From the NCBI GenBank assembly GCA_022837205.1, contig JALHEL010000062.1, forward strand, positions 1-8,163: a stretch of 8,163 bases of DNA, in the 5' to 3' direction. How positions within the stretch are numbered: position 1 is the first letter of the stretch; the number at the start of each line of letters is the position of its first letter. The DNA comes from Leptolinea sp. (GTDB lineage Bacteria > Chloroflexota > Anaerolineae > Anaerolineales > Anaerolineaceae). The translations under genes and the position numbers were made by a program. Below are positions 1-5,882 of the stretch, piece by piece. A model generated the notes under the pieces. The model was not told the origin of the DNA. It made no database searches and worked only from the letters and a program-made list of their open reading frames with translations.

Positions 1-348
1 TTCCTTGATTTTATGGTAAAAACCGGTAAAACCCCATCTCAATTGCTTCAATGGTTGTTTGAAATTGTCGGTCCCCATTATTATGAACGAATCGATACCT
101 CCTTTAAAGGAAACGCCGAAGAAAAGAAAAAATTTATTCTCGATCATATTCCGGAAAAATTAGGCGGGATTAAAGTGACCGGATTGGATACCACGGATGG
201 TTTTAAATTCATGATGGAAGACGGCGGTTGGATGTTGATTCGATTTTCCGGTACCGAACCGATTATTCGGGTTTATACGGAAACCACTCATGAAGATTGC
301 GTAGACGCGATTTTGAAAGACGGATTAAAAGTTGCGGGAATTGAATAA
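1..348 (+). CDS. Alpha-D-phosphohexomutase (phosphoglucomutase/phosphomannomutase family), C-terminal part
   Basis: This is the 3' end of a gene whose start lies before the window; frame 1 is open from base 1 to the TAA at 346-348. These enzymes interconvert hexose 1- and 6-phosphates through a bisphosphate intermediate in the cytoplasm, feeding glycolysis or nucleotide-sugar synthesis. The visible 115 residues are the family's domain IV. The key evidence is the phosphate-binding loop RFSGTEP at 241-261, followed by IIRVYTE, which anchors the substrate phosphate. The upstream GPHYYERID stretch and TTDGFKF are also typical of the roughly 470-residue bacterial PGM/PMM clade. The catalytic phosphoserine and metal-binding loops would lie upstream and cannot be checked, so glucose, mannose or glucosamine specificity cannot be decided. 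The gene overlaps the next by 17 bases, suggesting co-transcription and translational coupling. The family call is firm; the exact substrate is not. Confidence 0.9.
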   Translation, partial: FLDFMVKTGKTPSQLLQWLFEIVGPHYYERIDTSFKGNAEEKKKFILDHIPEKLGGIKVTGLDTTDGFKFMMEDGGWMLIRFSGTEPIIRVYTETTHEDCVDAILKDGLKVAGIE

Positions 349-1129
349 TACCGATTATTGGATCGATACTCATTGCCATCTGAATCTGCCGGACTTTTTG
401 CCTGATCAAGCAGCGGTCATCGACCGAGCCCGGCAGGCAAATGTCCGCAGGATAATTGTGCCGGGGATCGATCCGGAAAGCAGTGAAACAGCAAAAAAAA
501 TGGCAGAAGCGTATCCTGCCGTTTTTTTTGCGGTCGGCGTTCATCCCAATGAATCAGCCGATTGGGATGATTCCCGGCTCAAGGATCTGAAAATTTTGGC
601 TACCCATCCGAAATGTGTTGCCGTCGGAGAAATCGGATTGGATTTCTACCGTGAATTTTGTCCTCCCCCGCAACAGTTGCGATCGCTCCATGCCCAATTG
701 GAATTGGCGGAAGAAATCGGTAAGCCCGTTATCCTCCATTGCCGTCAAGCTTTTGAAGTGCTTTGGCCGATATTGCAAGATTGGCATCGACATCATTCGA
801 AAAATATCGGGGTTCTACATGCATTCGAAGAATCACCGGAAGCCGCAGCAGAGGTGACCGCGCAAGGTTTCTATGTGGGAATCGGCGGAGCATACACCTA
901 TAAGAAAAAGAAACAACTTTCGGAAGTTCTGAAAACGGTCAGTTCGGATAAAATTTTACTTGAGACCGACTCGCCTTATCTGACACCCACTCCTTATCGC
1001 GGGCAACGAAATGAACCGATGTATATTCCATTGATTGCGGAAAAAGTGGCGTCGACTCGGAATATCTCAACCGAAGCGCTTTCCGAAATCGTCCGGGAAA
1101 ACACCTTCAGATTATTCGGAAATTTATAA
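332..1129 (+). CDS. tatD: TatD-family metal-dependent hydrolase (putative DNase)
   Basis: This 265-residue protein has the usual length for TatD/YcfH hydrolases, TIM-barrel enzymes binding two metals; characterised members are Mg-dependent 3'-5' exonucleases or DNases. The metal-ligand set is complete: HxH at residues 14-16 (DTHCHL), Glu100 in GEIGLDFYRE, His136 in ILHCRQ, His163 in VLHAFEES, and Asp213 in ETDSPYLTP. At the fourth site the common LHCFSG reads LHAFEE, with the His kept. The start is unusual. The only early in-frame start codons are TTG at 332 and TTG at 341, both inside or next to the end of the phosphohexomutase gene. The first in-frame ATG (Met57) would remove the HxH motif. 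No clear Shine-Dalgarno sequence precedes either TTG, so translation probably relies on coupling to the upstream gene. The family is secure; the true substrate is inferred from the family only. Confidence 0.92.
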   Translation: MRELNNTDYWIDTHCHLNLPDFLPDQAAVIDRARQANVRRIIVPGIDPESSETAKKMAEAYPAVFFAVGVHPNESADWDDSRLKDLKILATHPKCVAVGEIGLDFYREFCPPPQQLRSLHAQLELAEEIGKPVILHCRQAFEVLWPILQDWHRHHSKNIGVLHAFEESPEAAAEVTAQGFYVGIGGAYTYKKKKQLSEVLKTVSSDKILLETDSPYLTPTPYRGQRNEPMYIPLIAEKVASTRNISTEALSEIVRENTFRLFGNL

Positions 1130-1186
1130 CCGGATTTTGGAAAAATTCTGATTTTTGACAGTTGTTTATCATGTTCCATTGAAGAG

Positions 1187-1205
1187 TATGACGGAATAAG
1201 TCATA
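1187..1205. repeat. Short inverted repeat in the tatD-trxA spacer
   Basis: TATGAC (1187-1192) and GTCATA (1200-1205) form a perfect 6-bp inverted repeat around a 7-base spacer. No T-run follows, so it does not look like an intrinsic terminator. It could be a protein-binding site, or chance in AT-rich DNA. No GC-rich terminator is visible directly after tatD either. Confidence 0.3.
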
Positions 1206-1296
1206 TCAAATATCGATCTAACTCTTTTCTGCAATTTTTGCATTTGCAAAATAATTAAAGATTTGTTAATCCTGATAACCCAATAAAAAAATACGG

Positions 1297-1302
1297 TAAA
1301 AT
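1297..1302 (+). promoter_or_regulatory. Candidate -10 element of the thioredoxin gene
   Basis: TAAAAT preceded by GG lies 66 bases before the thioredoxin ATG. The same GGTAAAAT octamer occurs before the GNAT gene and a close variant, GGTAGAAT, before the last gene of the window, which suggests a recurrent -10 context in this genome. No good TTGACA-like -35 sits at 16-18 bases; TTGTTA at 1263-1268 is too far (28 bases). The call is tentative. Confidence 0.4.
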
Positions 1303-1323
1303 TTGAAAGTGAGTTCATTTTAA

Positions 1324-1340
1324 GCTGAATTTGATTCAGC
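1324..1340. promoter_or_regulatory. Palindromic element in the thioredoxin leader
   Basis: GCTGAAT (1324-1330) and ATTCAGC (1334-1340) form a perfect 7-bp inverted repeat around TTG, between the candidate -10 and the ribosome binding site. A related element, CGCTGAATTTAGCG, sits just after the -10 of pfp; both contain GCTGAATTT. It may be an operator or an mRNA hairpin. The role is inferred from position only. Confidence 0.35.
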
Positions 1341-1368
1341 GATTTGGAAGGCAGAAAGGTAAAATATC

Positions 1369-1701
1369 ATGATCAATGAACCGATTCACGTTACGGATGA
1401 CGCTTTTGAAAAAACAGTCCTTAAATCAGAAATCCCCGTTGTGGTTGATTTTTGGGCGTCTTGGTGCGGACCTTGCAGAATGGTTCTCCCTTTGATGGAA
1501 GAACTTGCAAAGGAATATGCCGGTAAATTAATCGTTGCGGAAGTCAATACGGATGAAAACAGCGCCCGGGCGATGGACTATAACGTCACATCTATTCCGA
1601 CCCTCTTATTCATTAAAAACGGTGAAGTAAAATATCGCCATACCGGAACTTTATCCAAGGCGAAATTGGAAGAATACGCCAATAATTTATTAGCCGCATA
1701 A
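1369..1701 (+). CDS. trxA: Thioredoxin
   Basis: This is a small cytoplasmic dithiol-disulfide oxidoreductase that donates electrons to ribonucleotide reductase, peroxiredoxins, methionine sulfoxide reductase and others, and is normally re-reduced by thioredoxin reductase. The 110-residue length is standard, with no signal peptide. It has the canonical active site WCGPC (Trp32, Cys33, Cys36), the buried Asp27 in VVDFWASW, and the cis-proline motif TSIPTLLF with Pro77. The ATG is supported by AGAAAGG at 1353-1359, nine bases upstream. It appears to be a single-gene unit: a 239-base spacer with a candidate promoter precedes it and a strong terminator follows. No thioredoxin reductase gene is adjacent in this window. 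The match to housekeeping thioredoxin is close enough that an alternative is unlikely, although genomes often carry several paralogues. Confidence 0.96.
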   Translation: MINEPIHVTDDAFEKTVLKSEIPVVVDFWASWCGPCRMVLPLMEELAKEYAGKLIVAEVNTDENSARAMDYNVTSIPTLLFIKNGEVKYRHTGTLSKAKLEEYANNLLAA

Positions 1702-1716
1702 TTTCAACACGAAATG

Positions 1717-1749
1717 AAAAGGAGCTGTTTCGAAGCAGCTCCTTTTTTA
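1717..1749 (+). terminator. Intrinsic terminator of thioredoxin, probably bidirectional with murA
   Basis: AAAAGGAGCTG (1717-1727) pairs with CAGCTCCTTTT (1736-1746), giving an 11-bp stem around an 8-base loop containing TTCGAA, followed by a T-run through 1748. It lies between two convergent genes. On the minus strand the same hairpin comes about 20 bases after the murA stop, but its T-tract is weaker (TTTTCATTTC), so termination should be stronger for thioredoxin than for murA. Confidence 0.9.
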
Positions 1750-1766
1750 TCTTTCAAACAACTTTT

Positions 1767-3050
1767 TCAGGCTTCGACCCGCTCGATGCGTGCTCCTAAA
1801 GCCCGCAGTTTTTCATCCACTCGCTCATATCCGCGTTCGATTTGAGAAATATTGCGGATAACGGATTTTCCCGGAACAGCCAACGTCGCCAGCAACAACG
1901 CCATCCCCGCACGGATATCCGGCGATTCCAATTTTTCGGGGTACAAACGGGTAGGTCCCTGAACGATACAACGATGCGGATCGCAGAGAACAATTTGAGC
2001 GCCCATACCGACCAATTTATCGGTAAAATACATACGGCTCGGATACATCCAATCATGAAAGAGGACGCTTCCCTGCGCTTGTGTTGCGATTACGATCGCA
2101 ATGCTCATTAAGTCGGAAGGAAATGCCGGCCAGGGCATAACGCTGATTTCCGGAATCGCTCCGCCGATGTCCGGCTCAATAGTCAATCGTTGGTTCTCGG
2201 GTACCAGAATATCACTGCCGATTTCTTCCCACTCGACACCCAATCGGTTATAAACCAGCTTTACCATATCCAGATATTGAATCCCAGCATTCCGGATCAA
2301 TATTTCACCGTGAGTGACAACAGCCGCCCCGATGTAACTGCCAACCTCCAAATAATCCGGCCCGATGGTAAATTCAGCTCCGTGTAATTTGTCAACTCCT
2401 TCAATCGTCAAGACGTTCGAACCGATTCCGTTGATTTTGGCACCCATTAGATTTAACAATTGGCACAGCTCTTGAACATGCGGTTCGGATGCCGCATTCC
2501 GTAAAATCGAAGTCCCTTCCGCGAGAGAACAAGCCATAATCGCATTTTCGGTTGCGGTGACACTGGCTTCATCCATCAAAATATTTGTCCCCTTCAACCT
2601 GTTTTTCACTTCAAAGTGATATTGCCTGTCGTAATATGCCGTCGCACCCAATCGGTTCAAAGCCAACAAATGTGTATCCACTCTGCGACGGCCGATTACA
2701 TCACCTCCGGGCGGCGGAAGAATAAAACTGCCGAAGCGACTGACAATCGGACCGGCTAACAGGATGGAAGCTCTGACATTCCGACAAAGGTCGGGGTCCA
2801 AATCCGCGATATTGACGTGATTGGCTTGGAATTTCCAAGTGGAGGGTTTCAGTTTTTCAATGGTAACCCCCATGCTTTCAAGTAATTTTTCCATTGCGGT
2901 GATATCTTTAATTAACGGCACATTATGCAAGATGACCGGTTCATCGGTTAATAAAGTCGCACAAATCAAAGGTAAAGCCGCGTTTTTATTTCCGGATGGA
3001 ATAACTTCACCCCGCAAGGGGATTCCGCCATCAATAATAAATGAATCCAT
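1767..3050 (-). CDS. murA: UDP-N-acetylglucosamine 1-carboxyvinyltransferase, Asp-type active site
   Basis: MurA transfers enolpyruvate from phosphoenolpyruvate to UDP-GlcNAc, the first committed step of peptidoglycan synthesis, in the cytoplasm. The 427 residues match the family length and the two-domain EPSP-synthase fold. Visible motifs are SGNKNAALP with Lys22 and Asn23, RASIL at 93-97, the flexible active-site loop PPGGDVIGRRRVDTH (113-127), PAFPSDL with the general-acid/base Asp313, and RGYERVDEKLRALGA near the C-terminus with Arg406. The loop residue that is Cys115 in E. coli is Asp117 here (GAT codon, bases 2700-2702). The same substitution in mycobacterial and chlamydial MurA is known to keep activity but remove the cysteine that fosfomycin alkylates. 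The ATG at 3050 has AGAAGG seven bases upstream and a TATAAT box beyond that. It stands alone, convergent with trxA and divergent from the GNAT gene. A close homologue acting on another substrate is unlikely. Confidence 0.95.
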   Translation of the reverse strand: MDSFIIDGGIPLRGEVIPSGNKNAALPLICATLLTDEPVILHNVPLIKDITAMEKLLESMGVTIEKLKPSTWKFQANHVNIADLDPDLCRNVRASILLAGPIVSRFGSFILPPPGGDVIGRRRVDTHLLALNRLGATAYYDRQYHFEVKNRLKGTNILMDEASVTATENAIMACSLAEGTSILRNAASEPHVQELCQLLNLMGAKINGIGSNVLTIEGVDKLHGAEFTIGPDYLEVGSYIGAAVVTHGEILIRNAGIQYLDMVKLVYNRLGVEWEEIGSDILVPENQRLTIEPDIGGAIPEISVMPWPAFPSDLMSIAIVIATQAQGSVLFHDWMYPSRMYFTDKLVGMGAQIVLCDPHRCIVQGPTRLYPEKLESPDIRAGMALLLATLAVPGKSVIRNISQIERGYERVDEKLRALGARIERVEA

Positions 3051-3081
3051 ACATCGTCCTTCTAATCAATTCGTTGTGTCT

Positions 3082-3087
3082 ATTATA
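3082..3087 (-). promoter_or_regulatory. -10 box of murA
   Basis: Read on the minus strand this is a perfect TATAAT, 31 bases before the murA start and followed by AGAAGG (plus-strand 3058-3063). No good -35 hexamer sits at 17 bases; that region is an A/T tract, which could act as an UP-like element. The leader would be about 25 bases. Confidence 0.55.
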
Positions 3088-3189
3088 GCTTAATCGATTT
3101 CATCTTTTTTGAAAAAAAGTTTCTATTTTCTTTCCCTTAAATCTGTCATCGAATCCTATTTTCTGTAAAATTTTAGTCAGCCGTCATAT

Positions 3190-3205
3190 TTAACCTTCCG
3201 GTTAA
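3190..3205. promoter_or_regulatory. Inverted repeat abutting the GNAT gene promoter
   Basis: TTAACC (3190-3195), TTCC, GGTTAA (3200-3205) is a perfect 6-bp inverted repeat ending two bases before the candidate -10 at 3208. It covers the spacer and -35 area of that promoter, a common operator position. No cognate regulator is encoded nearby, so the function is inference. Confidence 0.35.
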
Positions 3206-3207
3206 GG

Positions 3208-3213
3208 TAAAAT
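3208..3213 (+). promoter_or_regulatory. Candidate -10 element of the GNAT gene
   Basis: TAAAAT within GGTAAAAT lies 76 bases before the ATG and matches the octamer upstream of thioredoxin. There is no clear -35. A second TGTAAAAT at 3164-3171 could be an alternative. The rest of the 239-base divergent spacer (3051-3289) is AT-rich, with short TAT/CAT runs at about 3240-3255 and no gene that I can support. Confidence 0.4.
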
Positions 3214-3272
3214 AGTGTAAATAGCCAAAATTATCCTCTACTATTATTATCATCATTTTATTCTTTGAGGTT

Positions 3273-3279
3273 AAAGGAG
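3273..3279 (+). promoter_or_regulatory. Ribosome binding site choosing the GNAT start
   Basis: AAAGGAG is a near-perfect Shine-Dalgarno sequence. Two ATGs follow: one at 3285 (5 bases away), which reads only three codons before TAG, and one at 3290 (10 bases away), which opens the long frame. The second is taken as the real start. Confidence 0.75.
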
Positions 3280-3289
3280 CCTTCATGCC

Positions 3290-4423
3290 ATGGTAGAAAT
3301 ACGAAAGGTCGATACTGCGGATAAAAAACAAACAGGCCAATTTGTTCAATTCCATTATGATCTATACAAAGGAGATCCGAATTGGGTTCCTCCTTTCCGA
3401 TCCGATATTTACATGATGATGAATCGTAAAAAGCATCCTTTCTATGAACATTCGGACGCTGAATTTTTTACCGCATGGAAAGACGGAAAAATGGTGGGAC
3501 GAATTGCCGGATTAAATAACAACAGCTACAACAATTTTCATCATTTGAAAACCGTCAACTTCTTCTTATATGATTCCATCGATGATCAGGAAGTTTGTAA
3601 CGCCCTTTTTGATGCCGTGGCAGAATGGGGAAGGGGAAAAGGGGAGGACACCTTAGTCGGTTCGAAAGGATTTTCCCTGTATGACGGTTATGGAATATTA
3701 GTTGAAGGCTATGAATATCGGCAGATGATGAATATGTCATCTTATAACTATCCTTACTATAAAACTTTATTGGAAAATTATGGCTTTGAAAAAATGAATG
3801 ATTTTGTTTCCATGAATTTTACGCTTCCGGATTTCAACCTGCCTGAAAAAGTATATAAAGCGGCTGAAATTGCCAAAAAGCGCGGTTATCTTCATGTCTA
3901 CACGTTCAAAAATAAGAAAGAAATCATGGGAAGTGCTTTGAAAATCGCCCAGGCTTATGCCAAATCTTTCGAAAATAACTGGGAATATTTTCCGCTTTCA
4001 GAGAGAGAATTCCTCAGTTTGGTGGATAATGTCATCAAAGTCGTCGATCCGAAAATGGTAAAGTTTATTTATAACGATAAAGAAGAACTGGTTGGCTTTC
4101 TGCTGGGATTTCCGGATATATCCGCCGCGATGCAACGGCACAACGGCAATCTGAATCCGGCACTGATTCTCGATCTGTTACGAGAAATGAAGAAGACAAA
4201 GTATTTGTCGTTGAACGGGATGGGAATTCTCGAAGAATACCGAAAGAAGGGGGGGAATGCCCTCCTTTATACGGCAATCTTGGATCTTTTAAAGGAACAT
4301 CCTAACATTTACGGCATGGAAGCGACTCAAATGGCTGAGAGCGCCAAAGAAATTCAAGTAGAGATGCTTACCATGGGATTAAAACCGACAAAACGGCATC
4401 GAGTTTTTTCAAAATCGATCTAA
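3290..4423 (+). CDS. GNAT-superfamily acyltransferase-like protein, substrate unknown
   Basis: This 377-residue soluble protein with no signal peptide resembles a widespread two-domain GNAT-like family of about 370-390 residues, usually left as hypothetical or N-acetyltransferase. The N-terminal hallmark is GDPNWVPPFRSD (28-39), then HPFYEHSDAEFFTAW with KDGKMVGRIAG (49-74). In the middle are YDGYGILVEGYE (131-142) and YNYPYYKTLLENYGFEK (152-168). The C-terminal half has LVGFLLGFPDIS (267-278), GILEEYRKKGGNALLY (312-327; its RKKGGNA resembles the acetyl-CoA pyrophosphate loop) and a terminal LKPTKRHRVFSK. From memory, relatives often carry a GP.NPS.NDE type motif near residue 125 and a W.LEDN motif near residue 345; here these read GSKGFSLYDG and ATQMAESAKE, so this copy may be diverged. 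It precedes a membrane glycosyltransferase-like gene by 57 bases, so co-transcription is possible. Acyl-CoA use is inference. Confidence 0.75.
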   Translation: MVEIRKVDTADKKQTGQFVQFHYDLYKGDPNWVPPFRSDIYMMMNRKKHPFYEHSDAEFFTAWKDGKMVGRIAGLNNNSYNNFHHLKTVNFFLYDSIDDQEVCNALFDAVAEWGRGKGEDTLVGSKGFSLYDGYGILVEGYEYRQMMNMSSYNYPYYKTLLENYGFEKMNDFVSMNFTLPDFNLPEKVYKAAEIAKKRGYLHVYTFKNKKEIMGSALKIAQAYAKSFENNWEYFPLSEREFLSLVDNVIKVVDPKMVKFIYNDKEELVGFLLGFPDISAAMQRHNGNLNPALILDLLREMKKTKYLSLNGMGILEEYRKKGGNALLYTAILDLLKEHPNIYGMEATQMAESAKEIQVEMLTMGLKPTKRHRVFSKSI

Positions 4424-4480
4424 TGAGGTTCGTCATCTGAAAAAACCTCCTGCCGGCTTTTTAAAAAAGAGAAGGAATCA

Positions 4481-5695
4481 ATGGAAATCCGTCCCTTAAA
4501 ACGCGATTACGGTATTTCATCGAGATTTATTGTCGGAATCCTTCTTTTAGTTTTGATAGCCGTCGGCGGAAATGTTTATGTTGTGCTCCATACCGACTTG
4601 GGAGCCGGGTTTTACAGTTACTGGCTTTCGAGTCGGGTTTTGTTTGCTCAGGGGGAGAACCCCTACGGGTCCGATATTTTTGAACAGATTATCCGGCGTT
4701 TTCCGGAAGACCGGTATCTTAGCGGTTTCACTTTACCTCTCTATGCCGTCATCCCGGTTTTTTTGTTTTCTTTTATCGATAATTTCGAAATCGCATTGAT
4801 TATTTGGATGACGATTTTGGAAGCGTTGTTAGTCGGCATCGGAATGAAAACAATCTCGGCTTTTCAAATCGATCGCCGTACCTTTACGCCGTTGAAAATC
4901 GGAACTGTAATGCTGCTGAGCTATTATTCGGTCGTAGCTGTTTTGGACGGCGATATCGGGATATTGGCAGTCTTTCTTTTAATGATGGCATTGGACGCCA
5001 TCCGCTCACAAGAGGATGAGTTTGCCGGAATCTTACTGGCTTTCGCAACCATTAAATACAGTTTGACGCTTTTACCGATCATTTGGATTTTTATTTGGTG
5101 CCTTGCAAACCGCCGCACAACCGTCATCACCTGGTTTTTCATGATTCTGGCATTTCTCATTCTGTTGTCCGTTCTTTTTATGACCAATTGGATGACCGAA
5201 TTCATCCGTTCGGTCATCTATTATTACAAATACTTAAATCCGCTTTATTTCAGCCGATTGATTGAAAACTGGCAACCCGAATTAGGGGGAAGAATCGGCT
5301 GGGCAATTTCGGGTTTTCTTATTTTAATAATGATCATTGAATGGATTGTGAATGCACGCGGCAATGTTCGCGCCTTTGAATGGGTGACAGCCCTGACAAT
5401 TACCATCGGATTTCTTTCCGGTATCCCGAATATCGGCAAAAACCTTTACATGCTATGGATTCCGTTAGCCTATGCCATGGATAAAATAAACCTGCGCTGG
5501 ACCCATAACGGCAAGTGGATCAGTCTGGTTCTTGTCTTGTCTTTTTTGGTGATCCCATGGCTTAATCAACGGGGACAGGTACTGTTCTGGCAAAATCCGA
5601 TTGACGTGCTGAATATCATTTTCCCGGCCGTTTGTTTGATTCTGCTTTATTGGAATCGTTGGTGGACTATACAAAGCGTCATCGAACCTTTTTGA
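4481..5695 (+). CDS. Multi-pass membrane protein of the GT87/DUF2029 (GT-C glycosyltransferase-like) type
   Basis: This 404-residue integral membrane protein has about ten to twelve predicted helices. Hydrophobic stretches lie near residues 16-36, 80-98, 103-121, 140-174, 181-207, 213-233, 271-290, 297-332, 346-360 and 376-391. The first large loop carries the family hallmark: an acidic residue, then GFYSYWLSSRVLFAQGENPYG (residues 43-63), matching the D..xYY.A.R.L..G.NPY pattern of GT87/DUF2029 polyprenyl-phosphate-mannose-dependent mannosyltransferases. It is followed by the usual FTLPLYAVIP helix. GT-C enzymes of this kind use a lipid-linked sugar on the outer face of the membrane; the donor and acceptor here are unknown. 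The ATG has AGAAGGA four bases upstream. No clear terminator follows, and the pfp promoter lies in the 187-base gap. Family membership rests on one motif plus topology, so it may be a structural relative without enzymatic activity. Confidence 0.72.
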   Translation: MEIRPLKRDYGISSRFIVGILLLVLIAVGGNVYVVLHTDLGAGFYSYWLSSRVLFAQGENPYGSDIFEQIIRRFPEDRYLSGFTLPLYAVIPVFLFSFIDNFEIALIIWMTILEALLVGIGMKTISAFQIDRRTFTPLKIGTVMLLSYYSVVAVLDGDIGILAVFLLMMALDAIRSQEDEFAGILLAFATIKYSLTLLPIIWIFIWCLANRRTTVITWFFMILAFLILLSVLFMTNWMTEFIRSVIYYYKYLNPLYFSRLIENWQPELGGRIGWAISGFLILIMIIEWIVNARGNVRAFEWVTALTITIGFLSGIPNIGKNLYMLWIPLAYAMDKINLRWTHNGKWISLVLVLSFLVIPWLNQRGQVLFWQNPIDVLNIIFPAVCLILLYWNRWWTIQSVIEPF

Positions 5696-5773
5696 GACCT
5701 TTTTTAAAATTCTTTCGATCACTAATATATTATTTTTCATAAATATTCGTCATACAAACAATGGCAAAGGGTC

Positions 5774-5787
5774 TGCTATAGTATAAT
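5774..5787 (+). promoter_or_regulatory. Promoter of the pfp-fba operon
   Basis: TGCTATAGTATAAT contains an extended -10 (TGC TATAGT, 5774-5782) overlapping a perfect TATAAT (5782-5787). No consensus -35 lies 16-18 bases upstream, consistent with an extended -10 promoter. The predicted transcript would have a leader of about 90 bases before the ATG at 5883. This is the clearest promoter in the window. Confidence 0.6.
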
Positions 5788-5790
5788 TTT

Positions 5791-5804
5791 CGCTGAATTT
5801 AGCG
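5791..5804. promoter_or_regulatory. Palindromic element at the pfp transcription start region
   Basis: CGCTGAATTTAGCG has 4-bp perfect outer arms (CGCT/AGCG) and an imperfect AATT core. It begins three bases after the -10, where a repressor would block initiation. It shares GCTGAATTT with the palindrome in the thioredoxin leader at 1324-1332. The operator role is inference. Confidence 0.35.
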
Positions 5805-5828
5805 CTTTAATGCTTCAAAATCAGGTGA

Positions 5829-5853
5829 ATGAAAAGCCGAACAGCATTTTCAT
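5829..5853 (+). other. Predicted stem-loop in the pfp leader
   Basis: ATGAAAAGC (5829-5837) pairs with GC-TTTTCAT (5844-5853, bulged A at 5846), giving nine base pairs around a 6-base loop. It ends 15 bases before the AAGGAG ribosome binding site (5869-5874). It has no T-run and does not match a riboswitch I recognise. It may only affect mRNA stability. Confidence 0.35.
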
Positions 5854-5882
5854 CTTAACCTTAATCACAAGGAGTTAAACAC

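Noticed and set aside
1155..1160. A perfect TTGACA as a -35 box in the tatD-trxA spacer
   Set aside because: No -10-like hexamer lies 16-18 bases downstream (the sequence there is near ATTGAA), so it does not form a convincing promoter.
3285..3296. A three-codon ORF (Met-Pro-Trp-stop) overlapping the GNAT start, as a leader peptide
   Set aside because: It is too short and overlaps the true start by chance; the Shine-Dalgarno spacing fits the long frame at 3290.
4425..4449. GAGGTT/AACCTC inverted repeat after the GNAT gene as a terminator
   Set aside because: The stem is only six pairs around a 13-base loop, and no T-run follows directly (the T-run comes after GCCGGC, some ten bases later).
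5696..5715. T-rich stretch after the GT87-like gene as a terminator
   Set aside because: CCTTTTTGAGACCTTTTTT is a direct, not inverted, repeat, and I find no stem to go with it.
5788..5882. A riboswitch in the pfp leader
   Set aside because: The leader is short (about 90 bases) and shows one small hairpin, with no conserved motifs of a riboswitch class I know.
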